From Streptomyces albogriseolus (GTDB lineage: Bacteria > Actinomycetota > Actinomycetes > Streptomycetales > Streptomycetaceae), in contig BMVA01000008.1 of assembly GCA_014650475.1 (NCBI GenBank), positions 124,001-188,000 on the forward strand: DNA of 64,000 nucleotides. The letters are read 5' to 3'. Each line of letters begins with the position of its first letter. The first letter of the stretch is position 1. A program made the position numbers and the translations under genes. Under the pieces are notes generated by a model that had not been told where the DNA came from, did not search any database, and saw nothing but the letters and a program-made list of their open reading frames with translations. Of this stretch, positions 28,029-37,850 are shown one piece after another.

Positions 28029-28171
28029 CAGTGAACCCTAGTGGAGCTCGCACGGCGCACCGACTGCCGCTGGGCGGAAACCGATGCCCTCCCCTGGTCG
28101 TACGCGAGCCGCCGAGCTACACCGGGCGTGGTAGGCGGCGGGGGTGGTGCCCGGCTGTCGCCCGGACGGGG

Positions 28172-28204
28172 CGGGCACTGGAGCGGCCGTCGGTCCAGTG
28201 CCCG
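28172..28204 (-). terminator. Hairpin after the 28.2-kb secreted protein gene
   Basis: A perfect 11-bp stem (CGGGCACTGGA with its complement) has an 11-nt loop, ending 11 bp from the leftward stop at 28215. Confidence 0.8.
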
Positions 28205-28214
28205 GGCCGCCGCG

Positions 28215-28994
28215 TCAGTTGGCGCGACGCGTCCTCACGCCGCCCTCCTCGAAGTCGTACACGCGGTCATTGATGCGCAGGCCGTCGACCGCGCCGATCC
28301 ACATGTAGTCCCGGCCCTTGCCCACCGCGGCGGTGAGGATCGTCGCGTCCTCGCCCCCGTCGTTGAGTGAGGCCTTCACTTCGTCGAACGTGCACTCGGC
28401 AGCCTGGGTGCAGGTGGTCTCATTGCCCGTCAGGAACCAGTAGCCGGTTGAGGTGGCGTCGATGAAGGGGCTCCAGCGGCCTGTTACCGGCGCCGCGTCG
28501 GGCACCCACACCAGCGTGGAGTAGTTGTCACTCGGATGCGAACTCAGATTCGGGTCGATCTCGAACCTGATGTTCGGCATGTTCTCCTCGCCCCCGTAGT
28601 CGATGTTCTCGTCGGTCTGGAAGACGTGGAACCCGACCTCCTCCACGTTGCGCACCCGGTCGCCGAAGAAATCGACCTCGTTGCCGAAGTCCACCTTCTC
28701 ACTGGGAGGGCTCAGCGAAGTGGAGTTGTCCGCCACCTCGATACCCAGGCTGCCCCGGCCGTAGGGCGGCCTGGCGGATGCTCCCGTCACACCGAACGAG
28801 CCGAACGGGCCGTTCCGCAATTCGGCGACGGGTGAACCGATCGTGTTGCGGGTGATCACGCCCCAGTGTTCCGAGCGTGCTGGGCTTCCGTCCGCGGCGG
28901 CCGGGGCAGCCCAGGACAGGGTCGAGGCGACGATCGCGGCCGCGGCTGCGGTGACGATCGCTCTGCCCCGGCCGGCACCAAAGCGAGTGTTCAC
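28215..28994 (-). CDS. Secreted protein of unknown function
   Basis: The 259-residue product has a signal peptide (VNTRFGAGRGRAIVTAAAAAIVASTLSWAAPAAADG) and a mature domain of about 220 residues rich in Asp, Gly and aromatics. It includes FGNEVDFFGDRV and a Cys pair (TTCTQAAECTF). There is no anchor, so it should be released. The GTG at 28994 has AAGGAG five bases upstream; an earlier GTG overlaps that site and is excluded. It stands alone between the ABC unit and mmsA with its own terminator. I recognise no family. Confidence 0.75.
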   Translation of the reverse strand: MNTRFGAGRGRAIVTAAAAAIVASTLSWAAPAAADGSPARSEHWGVITRNTIGSPVAELRNGPFGSFGVTGASARPPYGRGSLGIEVADNSTSLSPPSEKVDFGNEVDFFGDRVRNVEEVGFHVFQTDENIDYGGEENMPNIRFEIDPNLSSHPSDNYSTLVWVPDAAPVTGRWSPFIDATSTGYWFLTGNETTCTQAAECTFDEVKASLNDGGEDATILTAAVGKGRDYMWIGAVDGLRINDRVYDFEEGGVRTRRAN

Positions 28995-29263
28995 ACTCAC
29001 TCCTTGCGTGTAGTCGGAGAACCAGACGTACGCCTGGCCAGTGGATGGGCGCGCACCGATGCCCTGACCGGCACCATGCCCACCACAAGCTCTTCCGCAC
29101 AGAAGGAGCGAATCCCCACGACATACCTCGAATGGAGCTTTTTTACCCCGATCAACACACCGGTAAGGTGACGCCTCACCCTGCATCAGGTGGTCGGGGT
29201 CACACCCGGCGGGCCAGGACACCGGTGCAGACGGAAGTCCCGGCCCGTGAGCGAGGCGCGGGC

Positions 29264-30766
<1,503 letters not shown>

Positions 30767-31530
30767 GACCGAGAACTCCTTCGCAGATGGCGGCGTCGGG
30801 GGGAGACGTGCCGTTCGTACAGCTCGTGCGGTGGCGCCGCGGGCGGTCGCGCCGCGGCGGCGGCCACGGGTCCATCCCACCAGGGGCGGGGTGCCGGGCG
30901 GGCCCGACACTGTGTCGGCCGTTCGGGTCCCCGAGTGGACACTTGGGTTCCGGGGGCGGGCGTCCGGGACGGAACCTCCGGCGCGGGGCCGCGGCGGGCG
31001 GGGAGTCGTCGCTCGCACCTCGCTCCTGCCAAAGCGAGGCGGCCTCCCGCGCCGGAGGCGATCTGTGACGGGACGACGCCGTGGGCGCCCCGACGGCCGG
31101 GGCGCGCCCGGCGGCGGTGGAGGCTCGCCATGACGCTCCCTTCGAACGTCTCGTCCGCCCTGCGGGGTCCGAGGGCTCTCCCCGGTTCTAGCCCCGCTCA
31201 CGAAGCCCTGTCAATGTTTTGTCCGGACATTCGGACGAAAACAGGGAAGGGAGGCCGGAAGGGCCTCCCTCCACGGGTGCGGACAGCGAGGAGTCAATGC
31301 GCCCCGCCGGTGTGCCGGAGTGCGCCTGTGTGTCACTCCTGTCACAAACACCGCCGTCGCGTCACGGTCGTCACACGCGGGCGGCCCTTCCGTCACACCC
31401 GCGCACGAGCCCTCTCCGTACGCGGACCGGCTCGTTCTCCCGCACGACGCTTGTCGATCGCCAGCGCACGCCCGGCTCCCCCTGACGGCCACCCCGGCCG
31501 CCGCCGCGGCGCGCGCGGGGAGGTGCACTC
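30767..31530. other. Long gene-free region upstream of mmsA
   Basis: No gene is supported on either strand; open frames here are Arg/Pro/Gly-rich and lack ribosome binding sites. The region must hold the mmsA promoter (leftward) and that of the small HTH gene (rightward). Its only clear element is the inverted repeat at 31216-31243. Confidence 0.5.
31216..31243. promoter_or_regulatory. Inverted-repeat operator candidate
   Basis: A perfect 10-bp palindrome TGTCCGGACA (31220-31229) lies inside a wider symmetric block flanked by TTTTG and GAAAA. The GTCNNGAC core resembles FadR-type GntR operators. It lies 450 bp upstream of mmsA and 290 bp upstream of the HTH gene, so its target is uncertain. 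Confidence 0.45.
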
Positions 31531-31716
31531 ATGACCGAGCTGTGGTCGTACAAGGACATCGCGGCCCACATCAAGGTGCAGCCGGACACCGTGCGTTCCT
31601 ACCGCAAGCACGGCCTGCTGCCGCCGCCGGACCGGGTGCAGGGCGGGAAGCCCTACTGGTACCCCGACACGGTCCGCCGCTGGGTCGCCGCCCGTCCCAG
31701 CAACCGCCGGGACTGA
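31531..31716 (+). CDS. Small MerR-like / excisionase-fold HTH protein
   Basis: The 61-residue protein is a single winged helix-turn-helix: SYKDIAAHIKVQPDTVRSYRKHGLLPPPDRV, then a wing GGKPYWYPDTVRRWVAAR. This fits the short MerR-like DNA-binding proteins of the BldC/AlpA type. It has no effector domain. ATG preceded by GGGGAGG. It stands alone between mmsA and the alcohol dehydrogenase with a very strong terminator directly behind. The target genes are unknown. Confidence 0.88.
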   Translation: MTELWSYKDIAAHIKVQPDTVRSYRKHGLLPPPDRVQGGKPYWYPDTVRRWVAARPSNRRD

Positions 31717-31730
31717 CCACCGCGACACGA

Positions 31731-31773
31731 GGACGCCGTGCCCCCGCGCCGACCACGCGGGGGCACGGCGTCC
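31731..31773. terminator. 18-bp hairpin between convergent genes
   Basis: A perfect 18-bp stem (GGACGCCGTGCCCCCGCG with its complement) has a 7-nt loop. It separates the rightward HTH gene from the end of the leftward alcohol dehydrogenase gene and should act in both directions. Confidence 0.88.
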
Positions 31774-31783
31774 GTGCGTGCGC

Positions 31784-32827
31784 TCAGCTCCAGGGTTCGA
31801 TCACGGTGACCCCGGCGGCCGGAGCGCCGTCCATCGCCGCCAGTGCCGCGGGCGCCGCGTCCAGGCCGATCACGGAGGTCACCAGCAGGTCGGGGCGGAG
31901 CACCCCGGCGCGCACCAGGTCCAGCATCGGCGGGTAGGCGTGGGCGGCCATGCCGTGGCTGCCGAGGATCTCCAGCTCCAGGGCGACGGCGCGAGCCATC
32001 GGCACGGGCGTGGCGCCCGTTTCCGAGGGCAGCAGGCCCACCTGTACGTGCCGGCCCCGCCGGCGCAGGCCGTTCACCGAGGCGGCGCAGGTGACGGGCG
32101 CGCCCAGGGCGTCCAGGGAGAGGTGGGCGCCGCCGCCGGTCAGCTCACGGACCGCGGCGGCGGGGTCGTCCACCGCCGAGGCGTCCACGCACTCCGCCGC
32201 GCCGAAGCGGCGGGCGAGGCCGAGGGCGCCCGGCGACACGTCGACCGCGACCACGCGCGCCCCGGCCGCCGCCGCGATCATCACCGCGGACAGGCCGACG
32301 CCCCCGCAGCCGTGCACCGCCACCCACTCCCCCGCCGCGACGCGGCCCTGCTGGACCACGGCCCGGTAGGCGGTGGCGAAGCGGCAGCCGAGGGAGGCGG
32401 CGGTGGCGTACGCCATGCCGTCGGGGACGGCGACCAGGTTCACGTCGGCGTGGTCCAGGGCCACGTACTGGGCGAAGGAGCCCCAGTGGGTGAAGCCGGG
32501 CTGGGTCTGGCGCTCGCACACCTGCTGGTCGCCAGCGGCGCAGGCGGGGCAGGAGCCGCAGGCGCAGACGAACGGCACGGTGACCCGGTCCCCGGCGCGC
32601 CAGCGGGTGACCCGGGGGCCCGCCGTCTCGACGACTCCGGCGAGTTCGTGGCCGGGGACGTGCGGGAGGGTGACGTCCGGGTCGTGGCCCTGCCAGGCGT
32701 GCCAGTCGCTGCGGCACAGGCCGGTGGCCTCCACGCGGACCACGACCCCGTGCTCCGCCGGTTCCGGGTCCGCGACCTCGCGCACCCCGGCCGGTTCCCC
32801 GTACCGCTCGAACACCACCGCTCGCAT
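31784..32827 (-). CDS. Zinc-dependent alcohol dehydrogenase (MDR family)
   Basis: The 347-residue protein has the catalytic zinc ligands Cys38 and His60-Glu61 (GHELAG). The four-Cys structural zinc loop ([17 protein letters not shown]) is near 90-106, and the NAD(P)-binding loop GCGGVGLSA near 175. The phrase [13 protein letters not shown] is typical of a bacterial subgroup close to threonine/sorbitol dehydrogenases. It oxidises an unidentified alcohol. It is monocistronic, transcribed away from copZ; the 190-bp gap to copZ holds divergent promoters. Confidence 0.93.
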   Translation of the reverse strand: MRAVVFERYGEPAGVREVADPEPAEHGVVVRVEATGLCRSDWHAWQGHDPDVTLPHVPGHELAGVVETAGPRVTRWRAGDRVTVPFVCACGSCPACAAGDQQVCERQTQPGFTHWGSFAQYVALDHADVNLVAVPDGMAYATAASLGCRFATAYRAVVQQGRVAAGEWVAVHGCGGVGLSAVMIAAAAGARVVAVDVSPGALGLARRFGAAECVDASAVDDPAAAVRELTGGGAHLSLDALGAPVTCAASVNGLRRRGRHVQVGLLPSETGATPVPMARAVALELEILGSHGMAAHAYPPMLDLVRAGVLRPDLLVTSVIGLDAAPAALAAMDGAPAAGVTVIEPWS

Positions 32828-32929
32828 GCCAGGTCCCGCCTTCCGGTGATCGCCGCTGTCGGCGGAACGCTATCCCGCGGCCGCGGAGGTGCGGACTCCC
32901 GGGCGTCCCCGGCGCCCCGTCCTGGATTC

Positions 32930-32946
32930 ATACCCCCTAGGGGTAT
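32930..32946 (+). promoter_or_regulatory. CsoR-type copper operator upstream of copZ
   Basis: ATACCCC-CTA-GGGGTAT is a perfect 7-bp inverted repeat with 3-bp spacer, the G-tract operator recognised by the copper repressor CsoR in Streptomyces and Mycobacterium. It overlaps a plausible -10 box TATAGT (32944-32949), so bound CsoR would block RNA polymerase. The csoR gene itself is not in the window. Confidence 0.88.
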
Positions 32947-33020
32947 AGTGTGAGTGGTACGGGGTCCTCAGGGACCCCTCCGACCCCCTGCACACCCACA
33001 AGCCCGACGAGGAGAACGAC

Positions 33021-33260
33021 ATGACGTCCCAGACCGACACCCAGGGTTCCGTCACCACCGTCTACCAGGTGACCGGGATGAGCTGCGGGCACTGCGAGGG
33101 CGCCGTCTCCGGCGAGATCTCGCAGCTCCCCGGCGTCAGCTCGGTGACGGCCGTCGCCTCCTCCGGCGAGGTGACCGTGGTCTCCGCCGCCCCGCTCGAC
33201 GAGGCGGCCGTGCGCGCCGCCGTCGACGAGGCCGGCTTCGAGCTGGCCGGCACGGTCTGA
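33021..33260 (+). CDS. copZ: Copper chaperone CopZ
   Basis: The 79-residue protein is one heavy-metal-associated (HMA) domain with the copper-binding motif GMSCGHC (Cys22 and Cys25). It hands Cu(I) to the P-type ATPase encoded 127 bp downstream. The ATG has GAGGAG about 7 bases upstream. It is the first gene after the CsoR operator, so expression should be induced by copper. Confidence 0.95.
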   Translation: MTSQTDTQGSVTTVYQVTGMSCGHCEGAVSGEISQLPGVSSVTAVASSGEVTVVSAAPLDEAAVRAAVDEAGFELAGTV

Positions 33261-33387
33261 CCCGGGGCCGCACCCCTTCGAAGACACCCCGCGCGGCGTG
33301 AACCGGGCCGTACCGGCCACCCGGCGACCCCGGCCCTTCGGCCCGGTCCGCCGCCGCCCGCATCCCGGACGTCCCTGGAGCACGGAC

Positions 33388-35655
33388 ATGACCAGCACCA
33401 CCGCCCCCGAGGCGCCGGCCGCCGGCGGGCAGCAGGAGGCCCGCTCGGAGGTCGAGCTGCTCATCGGCGGGATGACCTGCGCCTCCTGCGCGGCCCGCGT
33501 CGAGAAGAAGCTCAACCGCATGGAGGGCGTCACCGCCACGGTGAACTACGCGACCGAGAAGGCTCGGATCACGTATCCGCCGGGTGTCGAGGTCGCCGAC
33601 CTGATCACCACGGTGGTGAAGACCGGCTACACCGCCGAGGAGCCGGCGCCCCCGCGGCGGGACGAGGAGGAGACCGCCTCCGGGACCGACCCGGAGACGG
33701 CCGCCCTGCGCACCCGGCTGATCGTTTCCGTGCTGCTCGCCCTGCCGGTCGTCCTGCTGGCGATGGTCCCGCCGCTGCAGTTCGACCACTGGCAGTGGCT
33801 CTCCCTCACCCTGGCCGCGCCGGTCGTGGTGTGGGGAGCGGCGCCCTTCCACCGGGCCGCCTGGACCAATCTGCGGCACGGCGCGGCCACCATGGACACC
33901 CTGGTGTCGGTGGGCACGCTGGCCGCGTTCGGCTGGTCGCTGTGGGCGCTGTTCCTCGGCGACGCGGGCGAGCCGGGCATGCGGCACCCCTTCGAACTGA
34001 CCGTGTCCCGCACCGACGGGGCCTCCACGATCTATCTGGAGGTCGCCGCCGGGGTCACCGCGTTCCTCCTGCTCGGCCGCTATCTGGAGGCCCGCTCCAA
34101 GCGGCAGGCGGGCGCCGCGCTGCGGGCGCTGATGGAACTGGGCGCCAAGGACGTCACCGTCCTGCGGGACGGACGCGAGGTGCGGGTGCCCGCCGAGCGC
34201 CTGTCCGTGGGCGACCGGTTCGTGGTGCGCCCCGGGGAGAAGATCGCCACCGACGGCACGGTCGTCGAGGGCGCCTCCGCCGTGGACGCGTCGATGCTGA
34301 CCGGCGAGTCCGTGCCGGTGGACGTGACCGTGGGCGACACCGTCACCGGCGCCACCGTCAACGCGGGCGGCCGGCTGGTCGTCGAGGCGACCCGGATCGG
34401 CGCGGACACCCAGCTCGCGCGGATGGCGAAGCTGGTGGAGGACGCGCAGACCGGCAAGGCCCAGGTGCAGCGGCTCGCCGACCGGATCGCCGGGGTGTTC
34501 GTGCCGGTGGTGCTGCTGATCGCGGCCGGCACCTTCGGGCTGTGGCTGGGCAACACCGGCGACACGGTCGCCGCGTTCACCGCGGCCGTCGCCGTACTGA
34601 TCATCGCCTGCCCCTGCGCCCTCGGGCTGGCCACCCCGACCGCGCTGATGGTCGGCACCGGCCGGGGCGCCCAGCTCGGCATCCTCATCAAGGGACCCGA
34701 GGTGCTGGAGTCCACCCGGCGCGTGGACACGGTGGTCCTGGACAAGACGGGGACCATCACCACCGGCCGGATGTCCCTGCGGGCGGTGCACGCCGCGGAG
34801 GGCACCGCCGAGCGGGAGCTGCTGCGGCTCGCGGGCGCCCTGGAGCACGCCTCCGAGCACCCGGTGGCCCGTGCCGTCGCCGCGGGCGCCGAGGAGCGCG
34901 TGGGCACGCTGCCCCGGCCCGAGCACTTCGAGAACGTCCCCGGCCGGGGCGTGCGCGGGCGCGTGGAGGGCCGTGAGGTGGCCGTGGGGCGGCTGTCCGA
35001 GGTGTTCGGGGAGCTGCCGCCGGAGCTGGCGCGGGCCAAGGAGGACGCCGAGCGCGCCGGACACACCGCGGTGGTGGCCGGCTGGGACGGGGCGGCACGC
35101 GGTGTCCTCGCCGTCGCCGACACGGTGAAGGAGACCAGCGCCGAGGCGGTCCGCGAGCTGCGGGCACTGGGCCTCACGCCGGTGCTGCTGACCGGCGACA
35201 ACCGGGCCGTGGCCGAGGCGGTCGCGCGCATCGTCGGCATCGACGAGGACCGGGTGATCGCCGAGGTGCTGCCCGAGGACAAGGCCGACGTGGTGCGGCG
35301 GCTCCAGGAGGAGGGGCGCAGCGTCGCCATGGTCGGCGACGGCGTCAACGACGCGGCCGCGCTGGCCGTCGCCGATCTGGGTCTGGCCCTGGGCACCGGC
35401 ACGGACGCGGCGATCGAGGCGGGCGATCTGACGCTGGTGCGCGGCGACCTGAGGGTGGCGGCGGACGCGATACGGCTGTCCCGGCGCACCCTCTCCACGA
35501 TCAAGGGCAACCTCGTGTGGGCCTTCGGCTACAACGTGGCCGCGCTGCCGCTGGCCGCGGCCGGACTGCTGAACCCGATGATCGCCGGGGCCGCCATGGC
35601 GTTCTCGTCGGTGTTCGTGGTGACCAACAGTCTGCGGCTCCGGTCATTTCATTGA
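33388..35655 (+). CDS. copA: Copper-exporting P1B-type ATPase CopA
   Basis: The 755-residue protein has one N-terminal HMA domain (GGMTCASC, Cys31 and Cys34) and eight membrane segments. The CPC motif (Cys408-Pro-Cys410) sits in the sixth segment. The phosphorylated Asp452 lies in DKTGTI, with SEHP in the nucleotide-binding domain and [10 protein letters not shown]. The CPC class and the CopZ neighbour indicate Cu(I) export from the cytoplasm. The ATG at 33388 follows GGAG; an open extension to 33298 has no ribosome binding site. It shares the CsoR-controlled unit with copZ. Confidence 0.96.
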   Translation: MTSTTAPEAPAAGGQQEARSEVELLIGGMTCASCAARVEKKLNRMEGVTATVNYATEKARITYPPGVEVADLITTVVKTGYTAEEPAPPRRDEEETASGTDPETAALRTRLIVSVLLALPVVLLAMVPPLQFDHWQWLSLTLAAPVVVWGAAPFHRAAWTNLRHGAATMDTLVSVGTLAAFGWSLWALFLGDAGEPGMRHPFELTVSRTDGASTIYLEVAAGVTAFLLLGRYLEARSKRQAGAALRALMELGAKDVTVLRDGREVRVPAERLSVGDRFVVRPGEKIATDGTVVEGASAVDASMLTGESVPVDVTVGDTVTGATVNAGGRLVVEATRIGADTQLARMAKLVEDAQTGKAQVQRLADRIAGVFVPVVLLIAAGTFGLWLGNTGDTVAAFTAAVAVLIIACPCALGLATPTALMVGTGRGAQLGILIKGPEVLESTRRVDTVVLDKTGTITTGRMSLRAVHAAEGTAERELLRLAGALEHASEHPVARAVAAGAEERVGTLPRPEHFENVPGRGVRGRVEGREVAVGRLSEVFGELPPELARAKEDAERAGHTAVVAGWDGAARGVLAVADTVKETSAEAVRELRALGLTPVLLTGDNRAVAEAVARIVGIDEDRVIAEVLPEDKADVVRRLQEEGRSVAMVGDGVNDAAALAVADLGLALGTGTDAAIEAGDLTLVRGDLRVAADAIRLSRRTLSTIKGNLVWAFGYNVAALPLAAAGLLNPMIAGAAMAFSSVFVVTNSLRLRSFH

Positions 35656-35795
35656 GATCTCAAGTGGGCAGTACCCCTGGAGTCCGGTAAGACCCTCACA
35701 TAAGCTCTTCACAAGCCTCGCGCATCATCCTTACGCTTGGGTCCCGTGAGAGGTTTGCGGGCTCCTGCGCAGTGTGGGGAGATATGCAAGAGACG

Positions 35796-35812
35796 CAGAT
35801 CACAGTGATCTG
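35796..35812. promoter_or_regulatory. Perfect palindrome, operator candidate
   Basis: CAGATCAC-A-GTGATCTG has eight perfect pairs around one central base, the form of a dimer-binding operator. It lies at the 5' side of the candidate transcript. The binding regulator is not identifiable. Confidence 0.55.
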
Positions 35813-36104
35813 AACGTAACCATCGAAGGGGTTCGAAGGTCTAAGTTGGCGATGTCGGGCAGCGTCTTGGGGGGCGCTACCTGGCATCTGGAGATGTCTT
35901 GGGGGACTTCTCCAGAGATTGCGTTGCCGGGGCACGTGCCCAGGGAAGCTTTGAGCGGCCCTCCCGACGTGCGTTGTCCCGGCAGACCGCACACACCGAC
36001 GAGTGCGGCGGGTTCAGGTCCGTCCGTACTCATTCAGCGATTCAGGCGCTGTCCTCACAAGCGCCCGGCCGGATCCCGTGGGGGGAATCCGCACCGGGAC
36101 ATGG

Positions 36105-36166
36105 GAAGGCGCCCTGGTTCGTCGGCCCGTGGGGGGACCGGCGGCCGGGGCGCCTTCTTTTTCTTC
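36105..36166 (+). terminator. Intrinsic terminator with U tract
   Basis: The stem GAAGGCGCC (36105-36113) pairs with GGCGCCTTC (36149-36157), encloses a structured G-rich loop, and is followed by CTTTTTCTTC. The T tract lies on the plus strand only, so it ends a rightward transcript from the copA side, not the leftward citrate synthase message. Confidence 0.88.
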
Positions 36167-36188
36167 GCAGCGGTGCAACACGCCCAAA

Positions 36189-36241
36189 GGGGCGCGGGGA
36201 ACTGCGCGACCAGCCCGAAGCCGGCCCGCAGCCGCCCACAC
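36189..36241 (+). repeat. Single copy of a Streptomyces intergenic GC repeat
   Basis: The core GGGGCGCGGGGAACTGCGCG at 36189-36208 is the same as in the two 71-bp arrays at 60.4 and 61.5 kb. It sits just after the end of the citrate synthase gene. Confidence 0.8.
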
Positions 36242-36262
36242 CCCTCAGCACACCGGCAGGTG

Positions 36263-37552
36263 TCAGCGCTCCTCGACCGGAACGAAGTCCCGCTCGACCA
36301 CACCCGTGTAGATCTGGCGCGGGCGCCCGATGCGCGACCCCGGCTCCTTGATCATCTCGTGCCACTGGGCGATCCAGCCCGGCAGCCGGCCGAGGGCGAA
36401 CAGCACCGTGAACATCTCGGTCGGGAAGCCCATGGCCCGGTAGATCAGACCGGTGTAGAAGTCCACGTTCGGGTAGAGGCTGCGCGAGACGAAGTAGTCG
36501 TCGGAGAGCGCGTGCTCCTCCAGCTTGAGCGCGATGTCCAGCAGCTCGTCGGACTTGCCGAGAGCGGACAGCACGTCGTGCGCGGCGGCCTTGATGATCT
36601 TGGCGCGCGGGTCGAAGTTCTTGTAGACCCGGTGGCCGAAGCCCATCAGGCGGACGCCGTCCTCCTTGTTCTTCACCTTGCGGATGAAGGCGTCGACGTC
36701 GCCGCCGTTGTCGCGGATGCCCTCGAGCATCTCCAGCACCGACTGGTTGGCGCCGCCGTGCAGCGGGCCCCACAGGGCGTTGATGCCGGCGGAGATCGAG
36801 GCGAACATGTTCGCCTGCGAGGAGCCGACCAGGCGGACCGTGGAGGTGGAGCAGTTCTGCTCGTGGTCCGCGTGCAGGATCAGCAGCTTGTCCAGGGCGG
36901 ACACGACGACCGGGTCGAGGTCGTACTCCTGCGCCGGGACGGAGAAGGTCATGCGCAGGAAGTTCTCGACGTAGCCGAGGTCGTTGCGCGGGTAGACGAA
37001 CGGGTGGCCGACCGACTTCTTGTAGGCGTAGGCCGCGATCGTCGGAAGCTTGGCGAGCAGACGGATGGTGGAGAGGTTGCGCTGCTGCTCGTCGAACGGG
37101 TTGTGGCTGTCCTGGTAGAACGTGGACAGCGCGGAGACCACCGAGGACAGCATGGCCATCGGGTGGGCGTCGCGCGGGAAGCCCCGGTAGAAGTTCTTGA
37201 CGTCCTCGTGCAGCAGGGTGTGCTGCGTGATGTCGTCCTTGAAGGCGGCCAGCTGGTCGACGGTCGGCAGCTCACCGTTGATCAGCAGGTAGGCGACCTC
37301 CAGGAAGGTGGAGCGCTCGGCCAGCTGCTCGATCGGGTAGCCGCGGTACCGGAGGATGCCGGCCTCGCCGTCGAGATAGGTGATCGCGGATTTGTACGCG
37401 GCGGTGTTGCCGTAGCCGCTGTCCAGCGTCACCAGACCGGTCTGGGCGCGGAGCTTCCCGATGTCGAAGCCCTTGTCACCGACGGTGCTGTCGATCACCG
37501 GGTAGGTGTACTCGCTGCCGTCGTACCGCAGTACTACAGAGTTGTCGCTCAC
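36263..37552 (-). CDS. gltA: Citrate synthase
   Basis: This enzyme condenses acetyl-CoA and oxaloacetate to citrate, the entry step of the TCA cycle. The 429-residue type-II enzyme has the catalytic histidines in GPLHGGANQ and GFGHRVYKNFDPRA, and the catalytic Asp in NVDFYTG. The GTG at 37552 (MSDNSVVLRY) is preceded by GAGGGAAG; a GTG four codons earlier overlaps that site. It corresponds to what I recall as SCO2736 (citA). It is monocistronic, and the 298-bp gap upstream holds its promoter and no gene. Confidence 0.96.
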   Translation of the reverse strand: MSDNSVVLRYDGSEYTYPVIDSTVGDKGFDIGKLRAQTGLVTLDSGYGNTAAYKSAITYLDGEAGILRYRGYPIEQLAERSTFLEVAYLLINGELPTVDQLAAFKDDITQHTLLHEDVKNFYRGFPRDAHPMAMLSSVVSALSTFYQDSHNPFDEQQRNLSTIRLLAKLPTIAAYAYKKSVGHPFVYPRNDLGYVENFLRMTFSVPAQEYDLDPVVVSALDKLLILHADHEQNCSTSTVRLVGSSQANMFASISAGINALWGPLHGGANQSVLEMLEGIRDNGGDVDAFIRKVKNKEDGVRLMGFGHRVYKNFDPRAKIIKAAAHDVLSALGKSDELLDIALKLEEHALSDDYFVSRSLYPNVDFYTGLIYRAMGFPTEMFTVLFALGRLPGWIAQWHEMIKEPGSRIGRPRQIYTGVVERDFVPVEER

Positions 37553-37850
37553 GTCTTCCCTCACCGACGTTGTGCCTCATCTTCGAGGTGCCCTGACTGT
37601 CTCTACCATCCCCCACTCGGCTCAGGAGAGTGCACTCGGGGTCGACCATCGGGCCTATTGACGGCACTGAGTGCCGCCAACTTGCCCATCCTGCCCCCTG
37701 TGTTCCCCATCCGGAAGCCCTGTGTGACCTTCACGACTCATTTGATCGATCATTTTTCGATGACGGAGCCCTCACAGCGGCGTCCGCCCCGCCGAGAGGC
37801 GGTGCCCTCCGTGTCCCCCGCCGGACGCGGTCCGGAACCGGGGGAACGGG

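Larger units (their letters stand above)
35770..36166 (+). ncRNA. Candidate untranslated transcript between copA and citrate synthase
   Basis: About 400 bases after copA are AT-richer than coding DNA here. They contain a near-start palindrome, several GGGGG/CTTGGGGG-type motifs (TCTTGGGGG twice), and end in an intrinsic terminator at 36105-36166. Reading frames through it lack codon bias and run through the terminator. The block could be a small RNA, a structured leader without its gene, or the long 3' end of the copper transcript. I do not recognise an Rfam family. Confidence 0.35.

Noticed and set aside
33298-33387. Thirty-residue N-terminal extension of CopA
   Set aside because: Arg/Pro-rich, without ribosome binding site; ATG 33388 has GGAG at proper spacing and precedes the HMA domain.
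36105-36166. Terminator of the citrate synthase gene
   Set aside because: The T tract is on the plus strand only; for the leftward message the hairpin would be preceded, not followed, by it.
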